A model generated the notes under the pieces. That model saw only the letters and a list, made by a program, of their open reading frames with translations, was not told the DNA's origin and did no database searches. A stretch of 64,000 nucleotides of DNA from Oleispirillum sp965228165 (lineage in GTDB: Bacteria; Pseudomonadota; Alphaproteobacteria; Rhodospirillales; Rhodospirillaceae), in contig CBDDHB010000003.1 in NCBI GenBank assembly GCA_965228165.1, forward strand, positions 1,364,001 to 1,428,000, in the 5' to 3' direction. A program made the translations under genes and the position numbers. Positions 36,107 to 45,383 of the stretch are shown here, piece after piece (position 1 is the first letter of the stretch; every line of letters begins with the position of its first letter).

Positions 36107-36161
36107 TACGGGATGCAAGGACCCAAGGCCCTTGCCGGGGTTCGGGGCGGAGCCCCGATCT
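36107..36161. repeat. Multi-hairpin intergenic repeat, half copy I
   Basis: The left half in reverse orientation: GGATGCAAGGACCCAAGG, CCTTGCC, then GGGGCGGAGCCCC, lying between the convergent HNH and msbA genes. Confidence 0.65.
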
Positions 36162-36171
36162 GACCTTTCCC

Positions 36172-37962
36172 CTACTTCCCCGCGTCGTCGGCGAATTGCA
36201 GGGCGTGCAGGCGGGCGTAGAGGCCGCCTTTTTCCAGCAGCGCGGCATGGGGACCGGATTCCACCACGCGGCCCTTGTCGAAGACATGGATGACGTCGGC
36301 ATCGCGGATGGTGGACAGGCGGTGCGCGATCACCAGGGTGGTGCGTCCCTTCATCAGGGTGGACAGCGCCTGCTGGATCAGGCGTTCGGATTCGGTGTCG
36401 AGGGCGCTGGTCGCCTCGTCCAGCAGCAGGATCGGCGCGTCCTTCAGGATCGCCCGGGCGATGGCGATGCGCTGGCGCTGCCCGCCCGACAGGCGCAGGC
36501 CGTGTTCGCCGACGCGGGTATCGTAGCCCTGCGGCAGTTCGGCGATGAAGCCCGCCGCCGCCGCCGCGTCCGCCGCCGCCCGGACCTCGTCGTCGCTGGC
36601 CCCCAGGCGACCGCAGCGGATGTTGTTGGCGATGGTGTCGTCGAACAGCACAACTTCCTGGCTGACGATGGCGAGCGCGTCGCGCAGGCTGGCGAAGCTG
36701 GCCTGCTTGACGTCGATGCCGTTGACCAGGACGCGGCCCTCGGCGGCGTCGTAGAAGCGGGGGATCAGGCCGAACACCGTGCTTTTGCCCGCGCCCGAGG
36801 GGCCGACCAGAGCGGCGATGCCGCCCGCCGGAGCCTCGAAGGAGACGCCGTTGAGGGCGAAGTCCTCGCCGTTATAGGAGAACTTCACGTCCTCGAAGCG
36901 TACGGAACCGGAGACTCGGGGCACATCCACGGGGGTTTCGACCTCGGCCAACGCCGGAGCGCGGTCGATCAGGGCGAAGACTCGGGCGGCGGCGGCCAGC
37001 CCGGTCTGGATCGAGACGTTCATCTTCGACAGCGAGCGCAGCGGCTGATAGGCCATCAGCACCGCCGCGATGAAGGAAAAGAACGCCCCCGGCGTGGTCG
37101 CGCCGTCGATCACCCGCGCCCCGCCATAGACGATCACCGCGGTCACCGCGACGCCACCGAAGGTATCGATGATCGGCTGCGCCGCCGCCTCGATCCGGGT
37201 CGCGCCGATCGACAGATCGCGCAGCGAGGTCACCAGCCCCTTCACCCGGGTTTTCTCGAACGCCTCCAGCCCGAAGGCCTTGATCACCCGGATTCCCTGG
37301 AAGGTCTGGGTGAGCGAGGTGTTGAGGCCGCCCATCTCCTCCTGGGTGCGCTTGGCGACGCGGCGCATCCGTTTGGACAGGCGCTGGATCGGCAGCACCG
37401 ACAACGGCGCGGCGACCAGGCTGACGCAGGCGAGCAGCCAGTCCTGATAGAAGGTCACGCCGATCAGGAAGATCACCGACAGGCTGTCGCGCCCGATGCC
37501 GATGAAGGCGTTGGACACCGCGATGCGCATGGCGTTGATGTCATAGGTGAAGTGCGACACCAACGAACCGGAGGCGCGGCTTTGGAACAGCGCCACCTCC
37601 TGGTCCAGGATGCGGGCGAACAGGCGCGCCTGGGTATCGGCGATGATGCTTTGCCCGACGTGGGACAGCAGCACGTCCTGAAGATAGCTGGCCAGGCTTT
37701 TCACCGCGAACACGCCCAGCACCGCGCCGCCGATCAGCCACAGCATAGCGCGGTCGCGTTCGACGAAGACCTTGTTGACCACCGGGTCCAACAGCCAGGC
37801 GGTCATCGCCGTGGTGCCCGCGACCAGCGACATGCACACCGTCGCCGCGACGATGCGCCCGATGTAGGGCCACGCCGCCTCGCGGAACAGGCGGCGCATC
37901 AGCGCGAAGGAACGCTCGTCGGAAAGCGCGATCTTGGTCTCGGATGCGGGGGTCTCGGCCAT
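36172..37962 (-). CDS. msbA: MsbA-type ABC transporter (permease-ATPase)
   Basis: The 596-residue half transporter has six membrane helices in residues 30-320 and an ATPase domain after 350. Walker A is GPSGAGKST (387-395), the signature LSGGQ (491-495), Walker B ILLLDEATSALD and the switch histidine in IAHRLS. Family members flip lipid A-core or other lipids from the inner leaflet. No lipid A genes lie nearby, so other lipid or polysaccharide export is possible. It is divergent from the phosphatase gene. Confidence 0.85.
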   Translation of the reverse strand: MAETPASETKIALSDERSFALMRRLFREAAWPYIGRIVAATVCMSLVAGTTAMTAWLLDPVVNKVFVERDRAMLWLIGGAVLGVFAVKSLASYLQDVLLSHVGQSIIADTQARLFARILDQEVALFQSRASGSLVSHFTYDINAMRIAVSNAFIGIGRDSLSVIFLIGVTFYQDWLLACVSLVAAPLSVLPIQRLSKRMRRVAKRTQEEMGGLNTSLTQTFQGIRVIKAFGLEAFEKTRVKGLVTSLRDLSIGATRIEAAAQPIIDTFGGVAVTAVIVYGGARVIDGATTPGAFFSFIAAVLMAYQPLRSLSKMNVSIQTGLAAAARVFALIDRAPALAEVETPVDVPRVSGSVRFEDVKFSYNGEDFALNGVSFEAPAGGIAALVGPSGAGKSTVFGLIPRFYDAAEGRVLVNGIDVKQASFASLRDALAIVSQEVVLFDDTIANNIRCGRLGASDDEVRAAADAAAAAGFIAELPQGYDTRVGEHGLRLSGGQRQRIAIARAILKDAPILLLDEATSALDTESERLIQQALSTLMKGRTTLVIAHRLSTIRDADVIHVFDKGRVVESGPHAALLEKGGLYARLHALQFADDAGK

Positions 37963-38072
37963 CGGAACCTGTTCCAGAATGAAGAGTTGTTTGATACACC
38001 AACAGCCGTGATTCTGGCTAGAGCGGTCTCCGGTCCCTATATGGGGGGCCAGACCCTGGGGAGAAACGAGTT

Positions 38073-38762
38073 TTGGTCGATCTGCCGTCCATCGCGCCGC
38101 CCGCGCCCGATCTGACTCCGCCGGAGCGCCGCCGCGCCTTCCTCGACATGTGGCTGGTGGATCACGGTTTCATCCGCGACGTCTATTGGAATCTGCACCG
38201 CGTCGCCGACGGCGTCTGGCGGTCCGCCCAGCCCGCGCCGCATCACTTGCGCCGCGCCCGCGACATGGGGGTGACGACGGTTCTGAATCTGCGCGGACGC
38301 CGAGACGGTTGCGGCGCCTATCGGTTGGAGCACGAGGCCTGCACCCGCCTGGGCCTGACCCTGGTGGATTTTCCGATCCGTTCGCGCAGCCCGCTGGAGC
38401 GCGAGACCCTGCTTGCCGCCGCGCGCCTGTGCGACGAGGCGAAGCGTCCGATGCTGCTGCACTGCAAGTCGGGGGCGGACCGCGCCGGGTTCATGTCCAC
38501 CCTGTACCTGTTCCTGCACGAAGGGGTGTCGCTGAAGGAAGCGATGGGGGTGCATCTGTCGCTCGCCTATGGACACGTGCGGCAGGCGAAGACCGGGGTG
38601 ATCGACTTCTTTTTCGAGACCTTCCTCGCCGAGACCGACGGGCGGCGCGACAGCTTCGTGCCGTGGGTGGAGACCGCCTACGACCGCGAGGCCCTGGAAG
38701 CCCGGTTCAAGGAGAACTGGCTGGCCGGGATCATCGTCAACAAGATCCTGCGCCGCGAATAG
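38073..38762 (+). CDS. Dual-specificity/tyrosine phosphatase-like protein
   Basis: The 229-residue protein begins at a TTG (38073, GGGAGA upstream). It contains the CX5R phosphatase loop HCKSGADRAG (about residues 129-138) and the general fold of cyclin-dependent kinase inhibitor-type dual-specificity phosphatases, with VWRSAQPAP at the start of the domain. The substrate may be a phosphoprotein or an inositol or sugar phosphate. It is monocistronic and converges with the methyltransferase gene with a 3-bp gap. Confidence 0.75.
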   Translation: MVDLPSIAPPAPDLTPPERRRAFLDMWLVDHGFIRDVYWNLHRVADGVWRSAQPAPHHLRRARDMGVTTVLNLRGRRDGCGAYRLEHEACTRLGLTLVDFPIRSRSPLERETLLAAARLCDEAKRPMLLHCKSGADRAGFMSTLYLFLHEGVSLKEAMGVHLSLAYGHVRQAKTGVIDFFFETFLAETDGRRDSFVPWVETAYDREALEARFKENWLAGIIVNKILRRE

Positions 38763-38765
38763 GAA

Positions 38766-40256
38766 TCACTTCGCCAGCAGCGCCGCCTCGGACAGGGCGC
38801 GCAGGGTTCCCTCCAGAACCGGCGCGGTTTCCGGGCATTCGGCGGCCAGACCGGTGCGGTCGTGCCGCCCGTCGAGCAGACCGAGCAGATGCCGCTGCTG
38901 CGGACTCAGACGGATTTCCTCGTGCCTCTGGTTGGGAACCAGTTCGCCGCGCGCCGCCGCCAGGATCGCCGGAGCGAAGGCGACCGGCCGCTCGGAAACC
39001 GGCGCCCAGGCCGGATCCTCGATCGTCAGATCGACGATGCCGAGGGCGATCAGGTTCCCCAGATCGGCGAGGAATCCCTTTTCCAGGGTGGGGCGCGGCA
39101 TGTTGCCGAGGATTTTCTCGGCGCGCGCGAGCAGGGCTTCCCACGGGATGCCGCCGCGTCCCGCCGCGACGATTTCGAGCAGGCAGGCGCAGGAGGCGCG
39201 ACCCTCGATATTCCCCGCGGGTCGGCCGTTCGGACGCACCATCTCAAGGCTTTTCACCCGGCCGATCGCCTGCGCGGCAACCGGCGACTTCGGGCGGCAT
39301 TCGCTGAACAGGCGCAGCCCGGCCAGACGCTTCGGCGAAAGGCGGTGCTTCAGCGGAATCCCGGCGCGGCAGAGCAACGTCATCCGGAAGCGGCGGTTTT
39401 TCAGGAAGTCCGCGTACTGCTCCAGGCGGACGATGTCGCCGCCGCCGATCCACTTCCAGGCCTCGGCGACATGGGGCGGCAGATCGCCCAGGGGCATCTT
39501 CGACAGCGACGCGTCGCCCAGGTATTGCAGGCCGTGACGGGCGGCGTGTTCAAGGAAATCCGAAAGATAGAAGGCCTCGTTGACCTCTTCCATGTAGTCG
39601 TGCAGCAGGAAGGCGTCGGCGCTGGCGGCAACGATCCGGGCCTCGTTCGCCAGGGCGCGGCGATAGGGGGAGTCGGCGGTCTCGGCGTGTTCGGTCAGGT
39701 AGGCGAGGAAGGCGCGCGCCTTTTCCGCCCGCTGCCGCGGCGTCGCCGCCTCCCTTGCGTGGAACAGCATGGCGTCGCGGACGTTGCGGATGGCGTTCCA
39801 GCCCGGCAGGGTGTTGAAGCTGACGTAGGCGACCCCCTGCGGCGACAGCATCGCGCCGGTCAACGCCATCATCTGCTCGCGCACCTCGGGGCCGACCCAG
39901 GAATAGAAGCCGTGGGCGACGATGTAGTCGAAGCTCCCCAGGGCGGCGGGATCGAGGTCGAGAATCGAGGCGGCGAGAAAGTCCAGATTGGCGAGCCCCA
40001 GGGCCTCGGCGTCGCGTCGCGCCGCGTCGGTCTGCGTCTCGGAATAATCGACGCCGACGAAGCGGGCTTCGGGGAAGCGCGCCGCCAGCGGCAGCAGGTT
40101 GCCGCCGACGCCGCTGCCGAATTCCAGCACCCGCGCCGTCGCAAGCGACGGCGGGCTCATGCCGAACAGGCGGCCGACGGTGGCAAGGCGCGCCGGGGCA
40201 GACTTGGGATAGCAGAAGCCGGGATAGGGGGTTTCGTTGTAATCGATGCGGGACAT
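38766..40256 (-). CDS. SAM methyltransferase with MethyTransf_Reg domain
   Basis: The protein has 496 residues from the ATG at 40256 (MSRIDYNETPYPG). A class I methyltransferase domain has the VLEFGSGVGGNLLPLA motif I (about residues 43-58) and GVDYSE motif II. From about residue 210 on there is the methyltransferase regulatory domain (LHDYMEEVNEAFYLSDF) and a C-terminal helical part. This architecture is common in Rhodospirillales and some Planctomycetes; its substrate is unknown. Confidence 0.8.
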   Translation of the reverse strand: MSRIDYNETPYPGFCYPKSAPARLATVGRLFGMSPPSLATARVLEFGSGVGGNLLPLAARFPEARFVGVDYSETQTDAARRDAEALGLANLDFLAASILDLDPAALGSFDYIVAHGFYSWVGPEVREQMMALTGAMLSPQGVAYVSFNTLPGWNAIRNVRDAMLFHAREAATPRQRAEKARAFLAYLTEHAETADSPYRRALANEARIVAASADAFLLHDYMEEVNEAFYLSDFLEHAARHGLQYLGDASLSKMPLGDLPPHVAEAWKWIGGGDIVRLEQYADFLKNRRFRMTLLCRAGIPLKHRLSPKRLAGLRLFSECRPKSPVAAQAIGRVKSLEMVRPNGRPAGNIEGRASCACLLEIVAAGRGGIPWEALLARAEKILGNMPRPTLEKGFLADLGNLIALGIVDLTIEDPAWAPVSERPVAFAPAILAAARGELVPNQRHEEIRLSPQQRHLLGLLDGRHDRTGLAAECPETAPVLEGTLRALSEAALLAK

Positions 40257-40341
40257 GATGCGCAATGCCGAAGAAGACCGCGATGAAGCAGCATCCAAGA
40301 CAAGAAATGTGGCGTTTGATGGGACGGAAATCGGTGCGGAA

Positions 40342-40545
40342 TTACGGCGTCCTCGCCCGCCGCGCGGCGACGGTTTCGCCGCCGATTCCCCAGTTTTCGG
40401 TTTCGACGATATCGATCACCACCACCGTGGTCGCCGGGTTCTTGCCCAGAGTGTCGCGCAGCAGCGCGGTAACGCCGGCGATCAGTTCCGCCTTTTTCTC
40501 CGGGGTGGCGCCGTCCGGCGTGATCTTGATGTTGACGTAAGGCAT
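40342..40545 (-). CDS. 4-oxalocrotonate tautomerase-family protein
   Basis: A 67-residue protein whose second residue is the family's catalytic proline (MPYVNIKIT). It has the usual single beta-alpha-beta unit, with KAELIAGVTALLRDTLGKN as the helix and TTVVVIDIVETENWG as the second strand. It is similar in length to 4-OT enzymes, which tautomerise 2-hydroxymuconate-type acids. No aromatic catabolism genes are nearby. Confidence 0.85.
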   Translation of the reverse strand: MPYVNIKITPDGATPEKKAELIAGVTALLRDTLGKNPATTVVVIDIVETENWGIGGETVAARRARTP

Positions 40546-40564
40546 CGGTTGCCTCCTTGGCGGT

Positions 40565-41857
40565 TCAATCGCTGGAGAACACCGCAATCTGGGTGTTCAT
40601 CTCTCCCTCGGTCAAGGGGAAATGTCGCCCTCGCCCGTGCAGGATGACGTCGGGGCTGATGTGGGCTAGGCGGGTCTGCACCAGGGCGGTGCAGTCCATC
40701 GACAGTCCCGCCCGCCAGCACAGCGAGGTCACCGCCTTGGCGCTGGCCGAGGCGAGGATACGAATCACCACCGCCGACGGAAGGTCGGCGCGGACGGCGA
40801 TCGCCGCCTTGGCGAAGGCCAGGTGGTTGGCGGCGATCGACCCCTTGACCAGACCCTCGGTCAACTGTCCGCAGTCGTGCAGGGGGCGGGCCTTTTCGAT
40901 TTCCGCCTCGATCTCGACGTTTTCCCGTTCGTCGGCGGGGATCGCCACGGCGGGGTTTTCGCCCAGGCGGTCGTGCACCACCCGGCTGACCGCGGCGACG
41001 GTCTCGGGCGCAAGGTCGCGCCGCGCCGCCAGCACCGCGAGCAGGTTGTCGGCGATGAAGGTGGCAAGCCTGCGCGCCGCCCCCTGCGGCAGGCGCGGAC
41101 GATGCACCAGGGGCTCGTGCAGGCGCGGCACGTTCCGCGCCCGCGCCACCAGGGAATCCAGGGTCTCCTCGCGCAGCTGCGCGCTGTCGTTGCCGAGCAG
41201 ATGGACGATCGCCTCGACGTCGGCGCTGTCGGCGATGGTGTCGGAGACTCCGGCGCTCAGGTTGGAGCGCCGGGCGATCGCCGACAACGCCCCCACCGCC
41301 GGGCTGGCGCGGATGATGTCCATCAGGTCCTCGTCGGTCAGCACCGGCGAGAATTCCAGAACCGGCGCGGCGACGATGATCTCGATGTCGCGGGCGAGGC
41401 GCCGGATCAACTCGGGCGGGGCGTCGGCCTCGCTTTTCAGGGCCTCGGCCAGGATGTGGCGCACCGTCGGCAACTGGTCGTGAGCGAGCAGAGCCAAGGT
41501 CTCGTAGGTCATCCGCCGCACCGCGTCCTGCTCCTCGGCGGTGAGCCCGGGGGCAAGGCGGGAAATCTTCCGCGCCAGATCGGCGCGCACCTGGGCGTCG
41601 TCGTCGCGCGCCAGCTTCAGATCGGCCTGGCGCGGCGCGCCGTCATTGGCGGCGATGCGGCGGCGGACCTCGGAATCCGGGTCGTTGCACAGGTAGTACA
41701 GGATTTCCGGGACCACGTCGGCGCGCGCGGCGAGGGACCGCCGCACGTCGGCATCCGGATGGTTGGCCAGACGCTTGGCTTCCTCGTAGGTGAAGCCCGG
41801 CGGGTCGGCGGGACCGGATCCCCACAAAAGCCGGGCGAGAAGGCTGTTCATCTCCAT
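40565..41857 (-). CDS. DUF2336 domain protein
   Basis: The 430-residue protein starts MEMNSLLARLLWG and consists of alpha-helical HEAT-like repeats. Examples are EAKRLANHPDADVRRSLAAR, a partner repeat DPDSEVRRRIAAN, and YETLALLAHDQLPTVRHILAEAL. DUF2336 proteins are common in Rhodospirillales and Rhizobiales and are of unknown function. It lies 23 bp downstream of a diguanylate cyclase gene on the same strand, suggesting a shared signalling operon. Confidence 0.8.
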   Translation of the reverse strand: MEMNSLLARLLWGSGPADPPGFTYEEAKRLANHPDADVRRSLAARADVVPEILYYLCNDPDSEVRRRIAANDGAPRQADLKLARDDDAQVRADLARKISRLAPGLTAEEQDAVRRMTYETLALLAHDQLPTVRHILAEALKSEADAPPELIRRLARDIEIIVAAPVLEFSPVLTDEDLMDIIRASPAVGALSAIARRSNLSAGVSDTIADSADVEAIVHLLGNDSAQLREETLDSLVARARNVPRLHEPLVHRPRLPQGAARRLATFIADNLLAVLAARRDLAPETVAAVSRVVHDRLGENPAVAIPADERENVEIEAEIEKARPLHDCGQLTEGLVKGSIAANHLAFAKAAIAVRADLPSAVVIRILASASAKAVTSLCWRAGLSMDCTALVQTRLAHISPDVILHGRGRHFPLTEGEMNTQIAVFSSD

Positions 41858-41880
41858 GGCCGTCTTTCCCTCATCGGGCC

Positions 41881-43641
41881 TCACGGAGAGGCCGGCGCGA
41901 CACGGTAGGATCCCTTGCCGGAATGCTTGCCCTGGTACATCGCGGTGTCGGCGCGCGACAGCAACGCGTCGATGCTTTCCTCGCTCTCCGGATCGTAGAC
42001 GGCGATGCCGAGAGACATGCTCAAGACGCGATCGACGCTGCCGGAGAAACCCTCCAGGGCCGAGCCTTGGGCCAACAGGCGGCGGGCCTTGCCCACCGCG
42101 ACGGCCTCGTCGGCGCCGTCCATCCATATCGCGAATTCGTCGCCGCCCAGACGCGCCACCAGATCGGTCGGGCGGGTCGCGGCAAGAAGCAGGCGCTTGA
42201 CCTCCATCAGGGCCTCGTCGCCGCGTTTGTGGCCGTGGATGTCGTTGGCCGTCTTGAAGTTGTCGAGATCGACATAGACCAGCGCCGCCTTGCGGCGTTC
42301 GTGGCGAAGACGCGCGGTACGGCGTTCCAATTCCTCGATGAAGGCGCGACGATTGAACAGCCCGGTCAGGGAATCGGTGCGCGACAGCGCCAGGATGTGT
42401 TCGTGGTTGCTGATCTGCTCGATCGCGATGCCGACCTGGGCGGACAGGTCGGAGAGCAGGATGCGGTCGTCGTCGTCGTAGGGAACGCGGGACAACTCGC
42501 GCCAGAGCACGATCGCGCCGTTGATTCCCTGGCGATAGCGGGTCACCGCCGCCAGCACGTTCCACTTCCCCAGAACCGCTTCCACCACGTCCTGCCCGGC
42601 GCAGAAATCGCGCACCACCGCCGTCATGTCGTCGGCTTCGCCGGTGCGACCGAAGGCGGCGGCGACCGAGAAGGCCGCCTCGGACAGCGGCGCGCCGCCG
42701 TTGCCGTCGCGGGTGCGCAGAACGTTGCAGCCCGAGACCCCGACCCCCTGCGCCACCGTCGCGGCGGCGATGGCGAGCATGTTCTCGGGGTCCACCTCGT
42801 CGCGGAACGAACGCACGATGAAGCTGAGCAGGCGTTCGCGGTTGCGCGCCCGGGCGATCGCGATGTCGCGCTCGCGGATGTCGGTGACGTCGCGGCAGAC
42901 GCCGCGCGCGCCGTTCCAGTTTCCGGCGTCGTCGTAAAGCGGCAGGGCGGAGACCAGAAGGCAGACCGCGCTGCCGTCGGCGCGCCGCATCCAGACCTCG
43001 GCGTCGGCCAGCGGCTGACGCGCCGCGAACGGCAGGGCGACGCCGCTGTCCAGGGGCTCGGCAAGGAATTCCGCCGGGCGGCGTCCGATCAGTTCGTCGA
43101 TGCCGTAGCCCAGGACCCCCTGCGGGCTGACGAAGACCAGCATGCCGTCGGCATTGGTTTCCCAGGCGAAGGCGGCGGAAACCTCGACCAGACCCTTGTA
43201 GCGCTGTCGCGATTCGACCAGGGTCCGCCGCATGCTGGTGGGCAGGGTGACGTCGCGACCGACCGCCAGCAGCAGATCGCCCCTTTGCCCGCGCCCCGCC
43301 CGCGCCGGCAGCACCGACAGGTCGAACACCCGGGTCAGGCGGCGGTCGGGGGCGGAGACCGTGCCCGACACGGCGTGACCGCCCGCCCGCGCGGCGGCGA
43401 TCAGCGCGGCAAGCGTGGTCTGGTCGGGGGCGACGGGTTCGGGCTCCGCCGTATCCAGCAGCGTCGCCAGCGGCTGGGCGAGCGGGGTGGCGTGCAGGCA
43501 GCGATCGTCGCGGTCGATCACCAGGATGCAAACGTCCTCGCCGTCCAGGTGCGGACGGGGGATGCGCACGGCGTCGAAACCGTCGGAAGAGGCACCATGC
43601 GTGGGATCAGCTGCCTGGGTCACGCGGCAAGGCTCCTGCAA
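41881..43641 (-). CDS. PAS-GAF-like-GGDEF diguanylate cyclase
   Basis: The 586-residue protein has an N-terminal PAS-like region, a second PAS domain (about 145-255 with CRDVTDIRERD at its end), a GAF-like segment (275-415) and a GGDEF domain (from SRTDSLTGLFNRR at 420). The active motif GGDEF (499-503) is intact, so it should make cyclic di-GMP. No EAL domain and no membrane segments are seen. The stop is 23 bp before the DUF2336 start. Confidence 0.87.
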   Translation of the reverse strand: MQEPCRVTQAADPTHGASSDGFDAVRIPRPHLDGEDVCILVIDRDDRCLHATPLAQPLATLLDTAEPEPVAPDQTTLAALIAAARAGGHAVSGTVSAPDRRLTRVFDLSVLPARAGRGQRGDLLLAVGRDVTLPTSMRRTLVESRQRYKGLVEVSAAFAWETNADGMLVFVSPQGVLGYGIDELIGRRPAEFLAEPLDSGVALPFAARQPLADAEVWMRRADGSAVCLLVSALPLYDDAGNWNGARGVCRDVTDIRERDIAIARARNRERLLSFIVRSFRDEVDPENMLAIAAATVAQGVGVSGCNVLRTRDGNGGAPLSEAAFSVAAAFGRTGEADDMTAVVRDFCAGQDVVEAVLGKWNVLAAVTRYRQGINGAIVLWRELSRVPYDDDDRILLSDLSAQVGIAIEQISNHEHILALSRTDSLTGLFNRRAFIEELERRTARLRHERRKAALVYVDLDNFKTANDIHGHKRGDEALMEVKRLLLAATRPTDLVARLGGDEFAIWMDGADEAVAVGKARRLLAQGSALEGFSGSVDRVLSMSLGIAVYDPESEESIDALLSRADTAMYQGKHSGKGSYRVAPASP

Positions 43642-43740
43642 GGGACGGTCGGGCGGAGAAAACTCGTGTCGGTTCCAGCCGTTTCAACGTATTGTGAGAC
43701 CGCCTCGTTTTTCGTCAAGTCCATAACGAAGGACCGTTCC

Positions 43741-44478
43741 GTGAACCGGTTGCCAGCCTCCGCCCCTTCCTCCTCCGCCGATCGCCCGGGGCTCGCCCCG
43801 GCGGACTTCGCCGCCGGGGTGCGCGCCTGGGTGTTCGACCTCGACAACACCCTCTACCCGCCGACCTCGCCGGTGTTCGATCAGATCGATCGCCGGATGA
43901 CCGAGTATATCGCCCGCTTCCTCAAGGTCGACGCGGCGGCGGCCTTCTCCGCGCAGAAATCCTATTACCGACGCTACGGCACCTCGCTTTGCGGTCTGAT
44001 GACGGAACACGGCATGGAGCCGGAAGGGTTTCTCGCCTACGTTCACGACATCGATCACGCGGTGATCGCCCCCGATCCGGAGTTGGCGGCGCTGCTGGCC
44101 GGATTGCCCGGACGGCGTTTCGTCTACACCAACGGTTCCGCCGCCCATGCGCAAGCGGTGCTCGACCGCCTGGGGGTTTCCGCCCTGTTCGAGGCGATCT
44201 TCGACATCCGCGCCGCCGATTACGTGCCGAAGCCGCAGGGCGGCTCCTACGACCGGCTGATCGAGCGTCTGGACTTCGACCCGCGCGAAGCGGTGCTGGT
44301 CGAGGACAGCCTGAAGAATCTGCCGCCCGCGGCGGAACGCGGCATGAAGACGGTGTGGCTGAGAAATCAGCGCCCCACCGCGGGCAGCGACCTGTTCGAC
44401 CCCGACCAGTGCGACGCGGTGATCGAGGATTTGAACCGCTGGCTTTCCGCCGTCGTCGCGGCCTGCGGCAAAGGTTGA
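43741..44478 (+). CDS. HAD-family pyrimidine 5'-nucleotidase
   Basis: The GTG at 43741 (AAGGA upstream) gives 245 residues. The HAD motif I is FDLDNTLYPP, followed by motif II VYTNGS, a lysine in DYVPKPQ and motif IV VLVEDSLKNL. The FDLDNTLYPP version is typical of the SDT1/PHM8-type pyrimidine 5'-nucleotidases. The gene lies 57 bp before dapD. Confidence 0.82.
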   Translation: MNRLPASAPSSSADRPGLAPADFAAGVRAWVFDLDNTLYPPTSPVFDQIDRRMTEYIARFLKVDAAAAFSAQKSYYRRYGTSLCGLMTEHGMEPEGFLAYVHDIDHAVIAPDPELAALLAGLPGRRFVYTNGSAAHAQAVLDRLGVSALFEAIFDIRAADYVPKPQGGSYDRLIERLDFDPREAVLVEDSLKNLPPAAERGMKTVWLRNQRPTAGSDLFDPDQCDAVIEDLNRWLSAVVAACGKG

Positions 44479-44535
44479 CAGGGCGCGGCCCCGGCCTCAG
44501 TTTCGAGACGTTTTTCCGACCAAGGGGAGTTTTCG

Positions 44536-45381
44536 ATGACCATCACCGCTCTTGCCGCCGCCGTCGAGGCCTCCTGGGACGCCCGCGAAACGGTCACTCC
44601 GCGGACCCGGGGCGAAGCCCGCGACGCGGTGGAGGCGGCGCTCGACCTTCTCGACCGGGGCGAGGTTCGGGTCGCCGAAAAGACCGCGACCGGCTGGATC
44701 ACCCACCAGTGGCTGAAAAAGGCTGTGCTGCTGTCCTTCCGTTTGGCCGACATGGCGGTGATTCCCGGCGCGCCGGGGCACGCCGCCGGTTGGTTCGACA
44801 AGGTGCCCTCGAAGTTCGAGGGCTGGGACGAGGCGCGCTTCCGCGCCGCCGGGTTCCGCGCGGTGCCGGGGTGCGTGGTGCGGCGGTCCGCCCACATCGC
44901 GCCGGGGGCGGTGCTGATGCCCTGCTTCGTCAACGTCGGCGCGTTCGTCGGTTCCGGAACCATGGTCGATACCTGGTCGACCGTCGGCTCCTGCGCCCAG
45001 ATCGGCCGGAACGTCCACCTGTCCGGTGGCGTCGGCATCGGCGGCGTGCTGGAACCCTTGCAGGCCGGGCCGGTGGTGATCGAGGACAACTGCTTCATCG
45101 GCGCGCGGTCCGAAGTCGCCGAAGGATTCGTCGTCGAGGAAGGGGCGGTGGTGTCGATGGGGGTGTTCCTCGGCGCCTCGACCAAGGTGGTCGATCGCGA
45201 AACCGGCGAAATCTTCCGTGGCCGGGTGCCCGCCTATTCGGTGGTGGTCCCCGGCTCCCTGCCCGGCAAGCCGCTGCCCGACGGCACGCCCGGCCCCTCG
45301 GTCGCCTGCGCGGTGATCGTGAAAACCGTCGATCCCGGCACCCGCGCCAAGGTGTCGATCAACGAACTCCTCAGGGATTGA
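44536..45381 (+). CDS. dapD: DapD, tetrahydrodipicolinate N-succinyltransferase
   Basis: The 281-residue protein has the left-handed beta-helix hexapeptide repeats (from about residue 115: AHIAPGAVLMPCFVNVGAFVG onward) and the DapD hallmark FDKVPSKFEGW. It transfers succinyl from succinyl-CoA to tetrahydrodipicolinate in the succinylase branch of lysine and meso-diaminopimelate synthesis. dapE follows after 2 bp. Confidence 0.95.
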   Translation: MTITALAAAVEASWDARETVTPRTRGEARDAVEAALDLLDRGEVRVAEKTATGWITHQWLKKAVLLSFRLADMAVIPGAPGHAAGWFDKVPSKFEGWDEARFRAAGFRAVPGCVVRRSAHIAPGAVLMPCFVNVGAFVGSGTMVDTWSTVGSCAQIGRNVHLSGGVGIGGVLEPLQAGPVVIEDNCFIGARSEVAEGFVVEEGAVVSMGVFLGASTKVVDRETGEIFRGRVPAYSVVVPGSLPGKPLPDGTPGPSVACAVIVKTVDPGTRAKVSINELLRD

Positions 45382-45383
45382 CC

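Noticed and set aside
13424..36161. Spaced repeats as a CRISPR array
   Set aside because: Copies are kilobases apart, are palindromic and separated by genes; there are no regular spacers and no cas genes.
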